From: Salinispora fenicalii
GTDB taxonomy: Bacteria > Actinomycetota > Actinomycetes > Mycobacteriales > Micromonosporaceae
Direction of reading: 5' to 3'
Length of the DNA stretch: 64,000 nt
Assembly (NCBI RefSeq): GCF_000514815.1
Contig: NZ_KI911471.1
Span: forward strand, 124,001-188,000
In this document: positions 18,516 through 26,841 of the stretch, piece by piece
Layout of the letters: every line of letters begins with the position of its first letter
Numbering within the stretch: position 1 is the stretch's first letter
Position numbers and translations under genes: made by a program
Notes under the pieces: generated by a model
Told to the model about the DNA's origin: nothing
Database searches by the model: none
The model's input: the letters and a program-made list of their open reading frames with translations, nothing else

Positions 18516-20531
18516 TCACCCCTCGGCAGCGGAGGGCCCCTGGTTGGCGCGGGAGTTGACCACATCGAGGACGTGGTTGACCGCCTCGGCCGCCGGCACC
18601 CCGTTGCGCTGGGAGCCGTCCCGGTAGCGGAACGACACGGTGCCCGCCGCCACATCGTCGTCGCCAGCGATCACCATGAACGGAATCTTCTGCTGCTGGG
18701 CGGTCCGGATCTTCTTCTGCATCCGGTCGTCACCGGCGTCGACCTGGGCCCGCACCCCCGCGGCGCGCAGCGCGGCGACGAAGCCGTCCAGGTACTCGGT
18801 GTGCTCCGCCCGGATCGGGATGCCGACCACCTGCACCGGCGCCAGCCAGGCCGGGAACGCTCCGGCGTAGTGCTCGGTGAGTACGCCGATGAAGCGCTCG
18901 ATCGAGCCGAACTTCGCGCAGTGAATCATGATCGGCTGCTGCCGGCTGCCGTCGGCTGCCTGGTACTCCAGCCCGAAGCCCGCCGGCTGGTTGAAGTCGT
19001 ACTGAATCGTCGACATCTGCCAGGTGCGACCGATGGCGTCCTTGGCCTGGACCGAGATCTTCGGGCCGTAGAAGGCCGCGCCCCCCGGGTCCGGCACCAG
19101 TTCGAGCCCGGTGTCCCGGGCGCACTGCTCCAGCACCGCCGTCGCCGTCGCCCAGTCCTCGGCGGAGCCGACGAACTTGTCCGGCTTGGTGTCGTCCCGG
19201 GTGGACAGCTCGAGGAAGAAGTCGGTGATGCCGAAGTCCTGCAGGAGGCCGAGCACGAAGGCCAGCAGGTGCTTGATCTCCGCTGGCGCCTGCTCCTTGG
19301 TGCAGTAGGAGTGCGAATCGTCCTGGGTGAACCCACGCACCCGGGTCAACCCGTGGATGACGCCGGACTTCTCGTACCGGTAGACCGAGCCGAATTCGAA
19401 CAGCCGCATCGGCAGTTCCCGGTAGGAGCGCCCGCGCGACCGGTAGATCAGGTTGTGCATCGGGCAGTTCATCGCCTTGAGGTAGTAGTCCGCCCCTTCG
19501 AACTGCATGGGGGGGAACATTCCGTCGGCGTAGTACGGCAGGTGGCCCGAGGTGTGGAAGAGGCCTTCCTTCGAAATGTGCGGGGTGCCGACGTAGTCGA
19601 AACCCTCCTCGACGTGCCGGGACCGGACGTAGTCCTCCATCGTCCGCTTGAGCACGCCGCCCTTGGGGTGGAACACCGGCAGGCCGGAACCGATCTCGTC
19701 GGGGAAGCTGAACAGGTCGAGGTCGGCACCGAGCTTGCGGTGGTCCCGCCGGGCGGCCTCCTCCAGCAACCGCAGGTACGCCTTCAGTTCGTCCCGGGTC
19801 GGCCACGCGGTGCCGTACACCCGCTGTAGCTGTGGGTTCTTCTCTGAGCCACGCCAGTACGCGGCGGCCGACCGCATCAGCTTGAACGCCCCGATCAGGC
19901 GGGTGTTCGGCAGGTGTGGCCCGCGGCACAGGTCCGACCAGCAGACCTTGTCCGCGTCGGCGGCGAGATTGTCGTAGCTGGTCAGTTCCCCGCCGCCAAC
20001 CTCCATCACCTGGGAGGAGTCCAGCCCGTCACCCTTGAGCTCAATGAGCTCCAGCTTGAACGGCTCAGCCGCGAGTTCGCCGCGGGCCTCGTCCCGGTCC
20101 CGGAAGCGGCGGCGGCGGAACCGCTGACCGGACTTGATGATCTCCTGCATCCGCTTTTCCAGCTTCGTCAGGTCCGCGGGCTGGAACGGCTGGTCAACCG
20201 CGAAGTCGTAGTAGAAGCCGTTCTCGATCGGCGGACCGATGCCCAGCTTCGCCTCGGGAAAGAGATCCTGCACGGCCTGGGCAAGCACGTGGGCCGTGGA
20301 GTGCCGCAGCACGGCCAGGCCGTCCGGGGTGTCGATGCCGACCGGCTCGACCGCGGTCTCCTGCTCCGGGACCCAGTCCAGGTCGCGAAGCTGGCCCTGC
20401 GGGTCCCGCACCACCACGACTGCGCTGCGACCGGTCATCGGTAGTCCGGCCGCCGCGACCGCATCGGCCGCCGTCGTCCCGGCGGCCACGACGACGGGGT
20501 CGGCCACAACGGGGTTACGGGGTGCGGACAC
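18516..20531 (-). CDS. thrS: Threonyl-tRNA synthetase
   Basis: This enzyme charges tRNA-Thr. The 671 residues cover an N-terminal TGS-like region, the editing domain (HSTAHVLAQAVQ gives the HxxxH signature), a class II catalytic core and an anticodon-binding domain. The zinc ligand Cys356 is in MNCPMH, and by alignment with the E. coli enzyme the other ligands should be near His407 (DDSHSYC) and His533. It begins the leftward block that runs on to yebC. The start is at 20531. No T-box leader was recognised in the short upstream gap. Confidence 0.97.
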   Translation of the reverse strand: MSAPRNPVVADPVVVAAGTTAADAVAAAGLPMTGRSAVVVVRDPQGQLRDLDWVPEQETAVEPVGIDTPDGLAVLRHSTAHVLAQAVQDLFPEAKLGIGPPIENGFYYDFAVDQPFQPADLTKLEKRMQEIIKSGQRFRRRRFRDRDEARGELAAEPFKLELIELKGDGLDSSQVMEVGGGELTSYDNLAADADKVCWSDLCRGPHLPNTRLIGAFKLMRSAAAYWRGSEKNPQLQRVYGTAWPTRDELKAYLRLLEEAARRDHRKLGADLDLFSFPDEIGSGLPVFHPKGGVLKRTMEDYVRSRHVEEGFDYVGTPHISKEGLFHTSGHLPYYADGMFPPMQFEGADYYLKAMNCPMHNLIYRSRGRSYRELPMRLFEFGSVYRYEKSGVIHGLTRVRGFTQDDSHSYCTKEQAPAEIKHLLAFVLGLLQDFGITDFFLELSTRDDTKPDKFVGSAEDWATATAVLEQCARDTGLELVPDPGGAAFYGPKISVQAKDAIGRTWQMSTIQYDFNQPAGFGLEYQAADGSRQQPIMIHCAKFGSIERFIGVLTEHYAGAFPAWLAPVQVVGIPIRAEHTEYLDGFVAALRAAGVRAQVDAGDDRMQKKIRTAQQQKIPFMVIAGDDDVAAGTVSFRYRDGSQRNGVPAAEAVNHVLDVVNSRANQGPSAAEG

Positions 20532-20629
20532 GGTGACTCCTCATGGCAGACGGTACGACTCGCTGCCGATGCTATCGGTCGACCCGCCTGGCACCCGCCG
20601 GGCACCCGCCGCGGCCGGGCCGCCGGCGC

Positions 20630-21550
20630 TCAGGGCAGCCACTCCGGCAGCGGTTCGCGGGCATCCAACCACTCGGTCGGCACTCCGGCTGGGGTGCCGA
20701 CCCCGGTGTACGCGGCGACGATCGCGCCGACGATCGCGGTGGTGGTGTCCACGTCCCCGCCCGCTTCGACGCAGACCCGCACCGCCGCCGGGTAGTCGTC
20801 CAGGTGACCGGCGGCGACCCAGCAGGTGAAGGCGACGGTGTCCTGCGCGGTTTCCCGCGACCCGTTGCCGAGTTCGGCGACGGCCACCTCCAGTTGGCGG
20901 CCGAGTAGACCGGCGGCCCGCTGAATCCCTCGGTACACGTCGCTCGTCGGGTCGAGCGCGGCGGCCACTCCGGCGAGCAGTCGCGCCGGCTCCGAGCGGT
21001 GGCCGGCCAGCCGACCCCGGGCGGCGAGCGACGCCGCCACGGCCACCGCGATGGCACCGGCGATGCCCTCCGGGTGGGCGTGGGTCACCTCGGCCGAGGC
21101 GCGGGCCTGGACCGCCGCGCGGCTGGTCGAGTCAGCGAAGTACGCCCCGAGCGGCCCGACCCGCATCGCGGCGCCGTTGCCGCAGGAGCCCTGCCCGCCG
21201 AAGGCGGAGGCCGCGGCCACCGGCCACGGGGTGCCGGTGCGGATCAGCCGCAGAATGCCGACCGCCCCTGAGCCGTAGACCCGGTATGGATCGCACCGCT
21301 CGGCGAAGGCCAGGGCAAGCGCGTCCCGGTCGATCCGCCCGGTCTCGGCGAGCGCGGCGACGACCGAGCAGGCCATCTCGGTGTCGTCGGTCCAGGCCCA
21401 CGGGGACGGCGGGAGCTGGCCGGCGGCCAGGTCGGTCGGCTGGCGACCGGGGACGAAAAACTGGGAGCCGAGCGCGTCACCGACCGACAGCCCGGCCAAC
21501 GCGTCCCGGGCGAGCGCGAGTCTCGTGTCGGCGAAGAGGGTGAAGGACAT
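20630..21550 (-). CDS. ADP-ribosylglycohydrolase (DraG/ADPRH family)
   Basis: This is a 306-residue all-helical metalloenzyme that removes ADP-ribose from proteins or small molecules. The first metal-binding motif is WTDDTEM (Asp55, Asp56) and the second is GGDVDTTTAIVG near residue 265, both complete, so the protein should be active. The segment GLSVGDALGSQFF is the family's N-terminal signature. Whether the target is a modified protein or a metabolite is not clear. The ATG at 21550 is 73 bases from the divergent response regulator gene. No ADP-ribosyltransferase gene is adjacent. Confidence 0.92.
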   Translation of the reverse strand: MSFTLFADTRLALARDALAGLSVGDALGSQFFVPGRQPTDLAAGQLPPSPWAWTDDTEMACSVVAALAETGRIDRDALALAFAERCDPYRVYGSGAVGILRLIRTGTPWPVAAASAFGGQGSCGNGAAMRVGPLGAYFADSTSRAAVQARASAEVTHAHPEGIAGAIAVAVAASLAARGRLAGHRSEPARLLAGVAAALDPTSDVYRGIQRAAGLLGRQLEVAVAELGNGSRETAQDTVAFTCWVAAGHLDDYPAAVRVCVEAGGDVDTTTAIVGAIVAAYTGVGTPAGVPTEWLDAREPLPEWLP

Positions 21551-21623
21551 CGTTGTACCAGCTTGCCGGTTTCACGGCGGTGCCGCAACGCGACCACCTT
21601 GCCGAGCCGAGTACCGTCTTGGG

Positions 21624-22313
21624 GTGGCCACCGTGCTCCTGGTCGAAGACGATCACGTCGTCCGCGGCGCAATGCTGCGTTCCCTCACCGGCCGGGGGCA
21701 CGCCGTACATGCCGTTGGCACCGCACTCGAGGCCCTGCGCCGGGTGGCGGCGGAGACACCCGACCTCGTCGTGCTCGACCTGGGCCTGCCCGACCTGGAC
21801 GGTTCCGACGCCCTGCGGATGCTGCGGGGTATCACCGACATTCCGATCATCATCGCGACCGCGCGCGACGACGAACAGTCAGTCGTCCGGCTGCTGCGCG
21901 CCGGCGCCGACGACTACATGGTCAAGCCGTTCACCGGCGCGCACCTGGACGCCCGGATCACGACCGTGTTACGGCGGGTCGGCCGGGCCAGCCGGACGGT
22001 CCAGCCCGCCGTGCACGAGGTTGGCGGGCTCCGCATCGACGTCGGCGAACGCAGCGCCGAGCTGGACGGGGAGCCGTTGGCGCTGACCCGTAAAGAGTTT
22101 GACCTGCTGGCGTACCTGGCCGCACGACCGGGCCGGGTAGTGTCGCGCCGGGAACTCTTGGAGGAGGTATGGCAACAACCGTCGGTCGGCGAGGACCAGA
22201 CCATCGACGTTCACCTCTACTGGCTGCGTCGCAAGATGGGCGAGACCGCGGCGAAGCCGCGCTACCTGCGCACCGTGCGGGGGGTGGGCCTCCGACTGGT
22301 AGTGCCCGGCTGA
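21624..22313 (+). CDS. OmpR/PhoB-type response regulator
   Basis: This is a 229-residue two-component regulator. The receiver domain has the acidic pair Glu8/Asp9-Asp10 in LVEDDH, the phospho-acceptor Asp52 in LVVLDLGLP and the usual lysine in YMVKPFTGAH. The C-terminal winged helix covers about residues 130-227, with LTRKEFDLLAYL and a DNA-recognition segment near TIDVHLYWLRRKMG. The frame is open upstream, but the GTG at 21624 begins exactly at the family N-terminus (ATVLLVEDD). The kinase gene follows with a one-frame overlap at the stop codon. Confidence 0.94.
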   Translation: MATVLLVEDDHVVRGAMLRSLTGRGHAVHAVGTALEALRRVAAETPDLVVLDLGLPDLDGSDALRMLRGITDIPIIIATARDDEQSVVRLLRAGADDYMVKPFTGAHLDARITTVLRRVGRASRTVQPAVHEVGGLRIDVGERSAELDGEPLALTRKEFDLLAYLAARPGRVVSRRELLEEVWQQPSVGEDQTIDVHLYWLRRKMGETAAKPRYLRTVRGVGLRLVVPG

Positions 22314-23416
22314 GGTGGTCACTGGCCCTGGTCGTGGCCGGAATGGGCACGCTCACGGCCCTCACATTCCTGGTGCTGCCCGCCACCGGTCTCGGCGACG
22401 GGAGCCCGTGGTGGCTTCCGGTCGGCGTGGGGGCGGCGCTGATCGCCACCGCGGTGTTGGTGGTTGATCGCGTGGCGGCCCGTACGGTGCACGCGGCCCG
22501 GGACCTGACGCAAGGGGCGCTGGAGCTCGGCGCGGGCGACCTCAACGTCCGGGTGGAACCGAACGGTCCACGAGAGCTGGTTGCGGCCGGGTACGCATTC
22601 AACCGGATGGCCGAACACCTCGTCGCCACTCGCGCAGACGAGCGGGAACTGGTGGCCGACCTGTCCCACCGACTACGAACGCCGCTGACCGCGCTTCGGC
22701 TAGACGCCGAGGCGCTGGACCCGGACGACACCAGCATCGGAACCTTCAGCGAGGCAGAGCTGGATCGTCGCCGTGGAATCCGGCGGATCCGGCAGGCGAT
22801 CGCCACACTGGAGGACGAGGTCGACCAGCTGATCAAGACCACCCGAAAGGCGGCCACGCAGGAGACCGCGCCGGGTAGCTGCGATGTCAGCGAGGTGGTC
22901 CGGGAACGAATGCGGTTCTGGTCTGCGCTGGCCGGCGACCAGAACCGGCCGTACCGGGTCACTGGGGCACAGCTGCGCATCCCGGCGCCGGTGCCGCGCG
23001 CGGAGCTGGCCGCCGCACTGGACGCGGTGATCGGCAACGTGTTCCGGTACACCTCCCAGGGAACGGCCTTCGAGGTCGCGGTCTCTCGGCGAGACGGATA
23101 CGTCGCCATCCGAATCGACGATGCCGGACCGGGCGTCGCAGACCCGGACCGGGCGCTGCGCCGGGGTACCAGCGACCGTGGCTCGACCGGGCTCGGCTTG
23201 GACATCGTGAAGCGGGTCGCGGTGCAGGCCAACGGGTCGGTCAGCATCGACCGGGCCCGAATGGGCGGGGCGAGTGTGGTCATGCTGCTGGCCGACCCGG
23301 AGGCGACACCGCGGCAGGTCAGCCGGTTCGGCCTGATCGGCCGGAGGACCCGGGAGGCCCGCGACCACGCCGGCAGCGGCCGACGCTGGAACCGGTACCG
23401 CCCGGCGGATCGCTGA
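22310..23416 (+). CDS. HAMP-containing sensor histidine kinase
   Basis: This is the kinase partner of the preceding regulator, about 368 residues. Two transmembrane segments lie in the first ~65 residues, with almost no external sensor loop. A HAMP-like segment follows, then the H-box DLSHRLRTPLTAL, N-box VIGNVFRYT, G1 box DDAGPGV and G2 box GLGLDIVK. The start is uncertain. The codon giving the expected N-terminus (xRWSLALVVAGMGTL) is CTG at 22310, which overlaps the regulator's TGA as CTGA. In-frame GTG 22334 and ATG 22343 are later alternatives that shorten the first membrane helix. A TTAG-rich repeat follows the stop at 23438-23465. Confidence 0.9.
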   Translation: MRWSLALVVAGMGTLTALTFLVLPATGLGDGSPWWLPVGVGAALIATAVLVVDRVAARTVHAARDLTQGALELGAGDLNVRVEPNGPRELVAAGYAFNRMAEHLVATRADERELVADLSHRLRTPLTALRLDAEALDPDDTSIGTFSEAELDRRRGIRRIRQAIATLEDEVDQLIKTTRKAATQETAPGSCDVSEVVRERMRFWSALAGDQNRPYRVTGAQLRIPAPVPRAELAAALDAVIGNVFRYTSQGTAFEVAVSRRDGYVAIRIDDAGPGVADPDRALRRGTSDRGSTGLGLDIVKRVAVQANGSVSIDRARMGGASVVMLLADPEATPRQVSRFGLIGRRTREARDHAGSGRRWNRYRPADR

Positions 23417-23436
23417 GCTACCCAAGCTGAGGCCGC

Positions 23437-23466
23437 GTCTAAGTTCTCCTTAGATCCTGCTTAACA
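23437..23466 (+). promoter_or_regulatory. AT-richer TTAG/TTAA direct repeats after the kinase gene
   Basis: The pentamers CTTAG (23449-23453) and CTTAA (23460-23464) are spaced 11 bases apart, and an inverted CTAAG stands just upstream (23439-23443). Eleven-base spacing of direct repeats is typical for OmpR/PhoB-type regulators. The stretch stands out in an otherwise GC-rich gap. No gene clearly starts downstream on this strand. Confidence 0.3.
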
Positions 23467-23559
23467 CCGGCGCTGCGCCGACGCCGGCCTGCCATGATCG
23501 GAGGGCGAACCCACCACTTCACTGGCCAGCCGCCCAGCGCAGCCTCGGCCGGTGAAACT

Positions 23560-23608
23560 GTGCGCGCGGCGGGCACCCGTTCCCCCCTCCTCCTCCCGCC
23601 GCGCGCAC
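23560..23608. terminator. Long GC hairpin between convergent kinase and deaminase genes
   Basis: A perfect 14-bp stem (23560-23573 with 23595-23608, arm GTGCGCGCGGCGGG) encloses a 21-base pyrimidine-rich loop. It ends seven bases before the deaminase stop codon. Confidence 0.65.
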
Positions 23609-23614
23609 CCCCCT

Positions 23615-24637
23615 TCAGGATGCATTCGCCAGGTAGGCGTCGATCTCCCCAGCGATTCGTTGCTTGCTCGCGGGGTCGAGGAAGGACGCGGTCACCGCGT
23701 TGCGGGCCAGCGCGGCGATGCCCTGCGGACCGAGGTCGAGCAGCCGGGCGGCCACCGCGTACTCGTCGTTGAGGGTGGTGCCGAACATCGGCGGATCATC
23801 GGAGTTGATCGTGACCAACAGCCCGGCCTCGACCAGCCGGGGCAACGGGTGCTCCTCGATGCGGGCCACCGCGCGGGTACGGACGTTGGAGGTCGGACAC
23901 ACCTCGAGGGCGAGCTGCCGCTCGGCCAGGAACTCGAGCAGTTCTGGGTCCTCGACCGCCGAGATACCGTGCCCGAGTCGTTCGGCGCCCAGGTCGCGCA
24001 GCGCGTCCCAGACGGTCTGCGCCCCGGTGGTCTCCCCTGCGTGCGGCACCGACCGAAGGCCGGCCGCGCGGGCCTGATCGAAGTACGGCTTGAACTGGGG
24101 TCGGGGCACGCCGATCTCCGGACCACCCAACCCGAAACTGATCAGGCCATCGGGGCGCTCCTCCAGGCTGATCCGTAGGGTCTCCTTGGCCGCCGGCAGG
24201 CCGGCTTCACCCGGAATGTCGAAGCACCAGCGCAGCTCGATACCGAAGTCAGCTGCCGCCCGTTTGCGGGCGTCCTCGATCGCCTCGCAGAACGCCGGCG
24301 CGGGAATGCCACGGTGCACGTGCGAGTACGGGGTGACCGTCAGCTCCGCGTAGCGAACCTGCTGGCGGGCCAGTTCTCGGGCCACCTCGTGGGTGAGGAG
24401 CCAGACATCCTCCTGATCCCGGATCAGGTCCACCACGCTCAGGTAGACCTCGACGAAGTGCGCGAAGTCGCGGAAGGCGAAGTAGTCGGCGAGGGCCGCC
24501 GGGTCGGCCGGGACCGGGCTGCGCCCCTCATGCCGAGCGGCCAACTCGGCGACGATCCGGGGCGAGGCGGAGCCAACGTGGTGCACGTGCAACTCAACCT
24601 TGGGCAGGCCGGCGATGAAGGTGGACAGGTCGATCAC
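23615..24637 (-). CDS. Adenosine deaminase-like metal-dependent deaminase
   Basis: This is a 340-residue TIM-barrel deaminase of the ADA family. The metal ligands His17 and His19 lie in ELHVHHVGSAS, where classical enzymes have HxHLDG; later motifs are HAGETTG (catalytic Glu), LGHGISAV and the aspartate pair in NSDDPPMF. The Leu-Asp of the substrate loop is replaced by His-Val, so the substrate may be something other than adenosine, for example aminodeoxyfutalosine in menaquinone synthesis, which related actinomycete enzymes use. The GTG at 24637 has GAGGAG upstream and overlaps the methyltransferase stop (GTGA), so the two are coupled. Confidence 0.82.
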   Translation of the reverse strand: MIDLSTFIAGLPKVELHVHHVGSASPRIVAELAARHEGRSPVPADPAALADYFAFRDFAHFVEVYLSVVDLIRDQEDVWLLTHEVARELARQQVRYAELTVTPYSHVHRGIPAPAFCEAIEDARKRAAADFGIELRWCFDIPGEAGLPAAKETLRISLEERPDGLISFGLGGPEIGVPRPQFKPYFDQARAAGLRSVPHAGETTGAQTVWDALRDLGAERLGHGISAVEDPELLEFLAERQLALEVCPTSNVRTRAVARIEEHPLPRLVEAGLLVTINSDDPPMFGTTLNDEYAVAARLLDLGPQGIAALARNAVTASFLDPASKQRIAGEIDAYLANAS

Positions 24638-25428
24638 AGGTTCTCCTCTACGCGGGCGGCGGTACGGGCAACGAAGAAGACGCGGCGGAACGGAAAGCAC
24701 ACCTGGCCCTGCTGCACCGGGTACGCCTCAGCGAGGCGTACGCTCAATTCCTGCCGAAAGTCGGCCCAGTTCGCGGGGTCGAGTGCGGCGCGCACCGGAC
24801 GTAGCGCGGTCCCCTCCATCCAGCTCAGCACCGGATGGTCGGCGTCGGCGGGAGCCGGAAGCAGGTGCACGTAGCTAGTCTCCCAGGCGTCCACCGCGCA
24901 CCCCTCGGCGACCAGCAGCCGGGCGTAGCCGACCGCGTCGTCCACGGGCGCGGTGCGGAGCAGTGGGCCGAGCACCGTACGCCAGGCCGGGCGGTTGGCC
25001 ACCGTCCGCAGTGCTCGGTGCGACGGCGCGTCGAAGTTGCCCGGCACCTGCACCGCGATGACGGCGCCAGCGGGCAGTTCCCGAGCCCAGCGGGTGAGCA
25101 GGTCCCGGTGCTCGGGTACCCACTGGAGCAGTGCGTTGCTGATAATCACGTCCTGGTCCCGGCCGGGGCGCCAGTGTCGGACGTCGGCGACGGCGAACTC
25201 CACCGGGCTGTCCAGCTTGGCGGCGCGGTCGATCATCTCCGGCGCGGCGTCGATGCCGGTGACCCGGCTGTCGGGCCAGCGTTCGGCGAGGATGGTGGTC
25301 AGCGTGCCCGGTCCGCAGCCGAGGTCGACCACGGCCCGGGGGCGGGCGGTCGGCACCCGGGCAAGCAGGTCGTGGAACGGCCGGGCCCGTTCGTCGCCGT
25401 AGCGCAGGTATGTCGTCGGATCCCACAT
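24634..25428 (-). CDS. tam: Trans-aconitate 2-methyltransferase-like SAM methyltransferase
   Basis: The 264-residue class I methyltransferase resembles the E. coli Tam protein along its N-terminal half (YLRYGDERARPFHDLLARV), with SAM motif I as VVDLGCGPGTLT and the acidic motif II residue in VTGIDAAPEM. Tam methylates trans-aconitate, a toxic by-product of aconitase. The ATG at 25428 has a strong ribosome binding site, TTTGGAGGAG. The stop overlaps the deaminase start. The divergent aldo/keto reductase starts 83 bases away. Confidence 0.85.
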   Translation of the reverse strand: MWDPTTYLRYGDERARPFHDLLARVPTARPRAVVDLGCGPGTLTTILAERWPDSRVTGIDAAPEMIDRAAKLDSPVEFAVADVRHWRPGRDQDVIISNALLQWVPEHRDLLTRWARELPAGAVIAVQVPGNFDAPSHRALRTVANRPAWRTVLGPLLRTAPVDDAVGYARLLVAEGCAVDAWETSYVHLLPAPADADHPVLSWMEGTALRPVRAALDPANWADFRQELSVRLAEAYPVQQGQVCFPFRRVFFVARTAARVEENL

Positions 25429-25441
25429 GACTCCTCCAAAC

Positions 25442-25451
25442 CGTACGTACG
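25442..25451. promoter_or_regulatory. Perfect short palindrome in the divergent tam/reductase promoter region
   Basis: CGTACGTACG is self-complementary and lies 14 bases upstream of the tam start codon, in the 83-base gap shared with the aldo/keto reductase gene. It could be a repressor half-site pair. No adjacent regulator gene supports this. Confidence 0.25.
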
Positions 25452-25511
25452 TCTTGTTTAGACTACGGCCCACCGTGAGTCCGGACCAGCCCGAATCACT
25501 AGGCTCACCCC

Positions 25512-26495
25512 ATGGAGCAGCGCACCTTTCCCCGGCTGAACCGCGCCGTCGGCGTGGTCGGCCTCGGCACCTGGCAGCTCGGAGCCGACTGGGGCACCGT
25601 CAGCGAGGAGGCCGCCCTGCGCATCCTCGCCGCCGCCGTCGACTCCGGGGTCTCCTTCCTCGACACCGCCGATGTCTACGGCGACGGGCGCAGTGAGACG
25701 CTGATTGGCCACTTCCTGCGCACCCGGCCCGACGCCAACCTCACCGTCGCGACGAAGATCGGCCGGCGGGTCGAGCAGCGGCCCGAGGCGTACACCCTCA
25801 CCCATTTCCGAGAGTGGACGGACCGGTCCCGGAGCAATCTCGGGGTCGACACCCTCGACCTGGTGCAACTGCACTGCCCACCGACCCCGGTCTTCGCCGA
25901 CGACGCGGTCTTCGACGCCCTCGACACGCTGGTCGCCGAGGAACGGATCGCCGGGTACGGCGTGAGTGTCGAGACCTGCGCGGAGGCGCTCACCGCAATC
26001 GCTCGGCCCGGAGTGGCCAGCGTCCAGATCATTCTCAACGCGCTACGCCACAAACCCCTGGAGCGGGTCCTACCGGCTGCCGCCGAGGCCGGCGTCGGCA
26101 TCATCGCCCGGGTACCGCTGGCCAGCGGGCTGCTCTCCGGCCGGTACGACGAACACACCACCTTCGCCCCGGACGACCACCGCACCTACAACCGGCAGGG
26201 CCAGGCGTTCGACGTCGGGGAAACCTTCGCCGGCGTCGACCTCACCCTCGGCCTGGCCGCTGTCCGCCGGCTCGCGCCGCTGGTCGGCACGGAGCGGACG
26301 ATGGCGCAATTCGCACTGCGCTGGGTCATCGACCAACCCGGGGTGACGGTGGTGATCCCCGGCGCCCGCGACGTGACCCAGGCCCAGCGAAACGCCGAGA
26401 GCGCCAGCCAGCCCGCCCTCTCCGACCAGGAACGCGCGGTCGTCACCGACGTGTACGACGACCTGGTCCGGCCGCAGGTGCACGACCGATGGTGA
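25512..26495 (+). CDS. Aldo/keto reductase
   Basis: This is an NADPH-dependent oxidoreductase of 327 residues with a TIM-barrel fold. The catalytic tetrad is recognisable: Asp and Tyr in LDTADVYGDG, Lys in VATKIGRRV and His in LVQLHCPP. The C-terminal cofactor region contains VVIPGARDVTQAQRNAES. It is of normal length, starting at ATG 25512. The substrate is unknown. A small membrane protein gene overlaps its stop codon, so they are probably co-transcribed. Confidence 0.92.
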   Translation: MEQRTFPRLNRAVGVVGLGTWQLGADWGTVSEEAALRILAAAVDSGVSFLDTADVYGDGRSETLIGHFLRTRPDANLTVATKIGRRVEQRPEAYTLTHFREWTDRSRSNLGVDTLDLVQLHCPPTPVFADDAVFDALDTLVAEERIAGYGVSVETCAEALTAIARPGVASVQIILNALRHKPLERVLPAAAEAGVGIIARVPLASGLLSGRYDEHTTFAPDDHRTYNRQGQAFDVGETFAGVDLTLGLAAVRRLAPLVGTERTMAQFALRWVIDQPGVTVVIPGARDVTQAQRNAESASQPALSDQERAVVTDVYDDLVRPQVHDRW

Positions 26496-26728
26496 ACGAG
26501 ACGAGCGCCCCCGACGGGCGCGAACGCGAATTCGTCCTGCGGGGCTGGCTGGCGCTGGCCCTCGGGCTGCTGGCCGTGGTGCTTGGCGCCCTCTGGACGG
26601 TGCAGGGGCTGGGATACATCGAGGGCAGCGTGATGACCGACGTGCGGCTCTGGGCCGTCGCCGGTCCGGCGCTCGCGCTCGCCGGGTTGGCCTCGCTCTG
26701 GCTCGGCCTCCGCACCCGCCGCCGCTGA
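26489..26728 (+). CDS. Small two-helix membrane protein
   Basis: This 79-residue protein has two hydrophobic segments (about residues 20-40 and 55-75), a charged N-terminus and an Arg-rich C-terminus. It has no recognised family. It overlaps the aldo/keto reductase end; ATG 26489 or GTG 26492 could start it, the second giving the GTGA overlap that is common in this genome. A hairpin terminator follows at 26753-26781. Confidence 0.75.
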   Translation: MVNETSAPDGREREFVLRGWLALALGLLAVVLGALWTVQGLGYIEGSVMTDVRLWAVAGPALALAGLASLWLGLRTRRR

Positions 26729-26752
26729 GCCACCGAGCCCCAAAACAACGAG

Positions 26753-26781
26753 GCCCCGCATCCCGGAATGGGGTGCGGGGC
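26753..26781. terminator. Bidirectional hairpin before cspA
   Basis: A 12-bp stem with one mismatch (GCCCCGCATCCC at 26753-26764 with GGGGTGCGGGGC at 26770-26781) and a 5-base loop lies between the convergent small membrane protein and cold-shock genes. Confidence 0.75.
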
Positions 26782-26841
26782 TCGTGTCGATCCGGGCGAG
26801 CCGGATCAGCCATTGACCGGCGGTGCGCCGGTCGGCGTAGC

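Noticed and set aside
17970..19829. 619-codon plus-strand frame opposite thrS and the HIT gene
   Set aside because: Antisense to thrS, whose zinc-site and class II motifs are intact; the plus translation has no domain.
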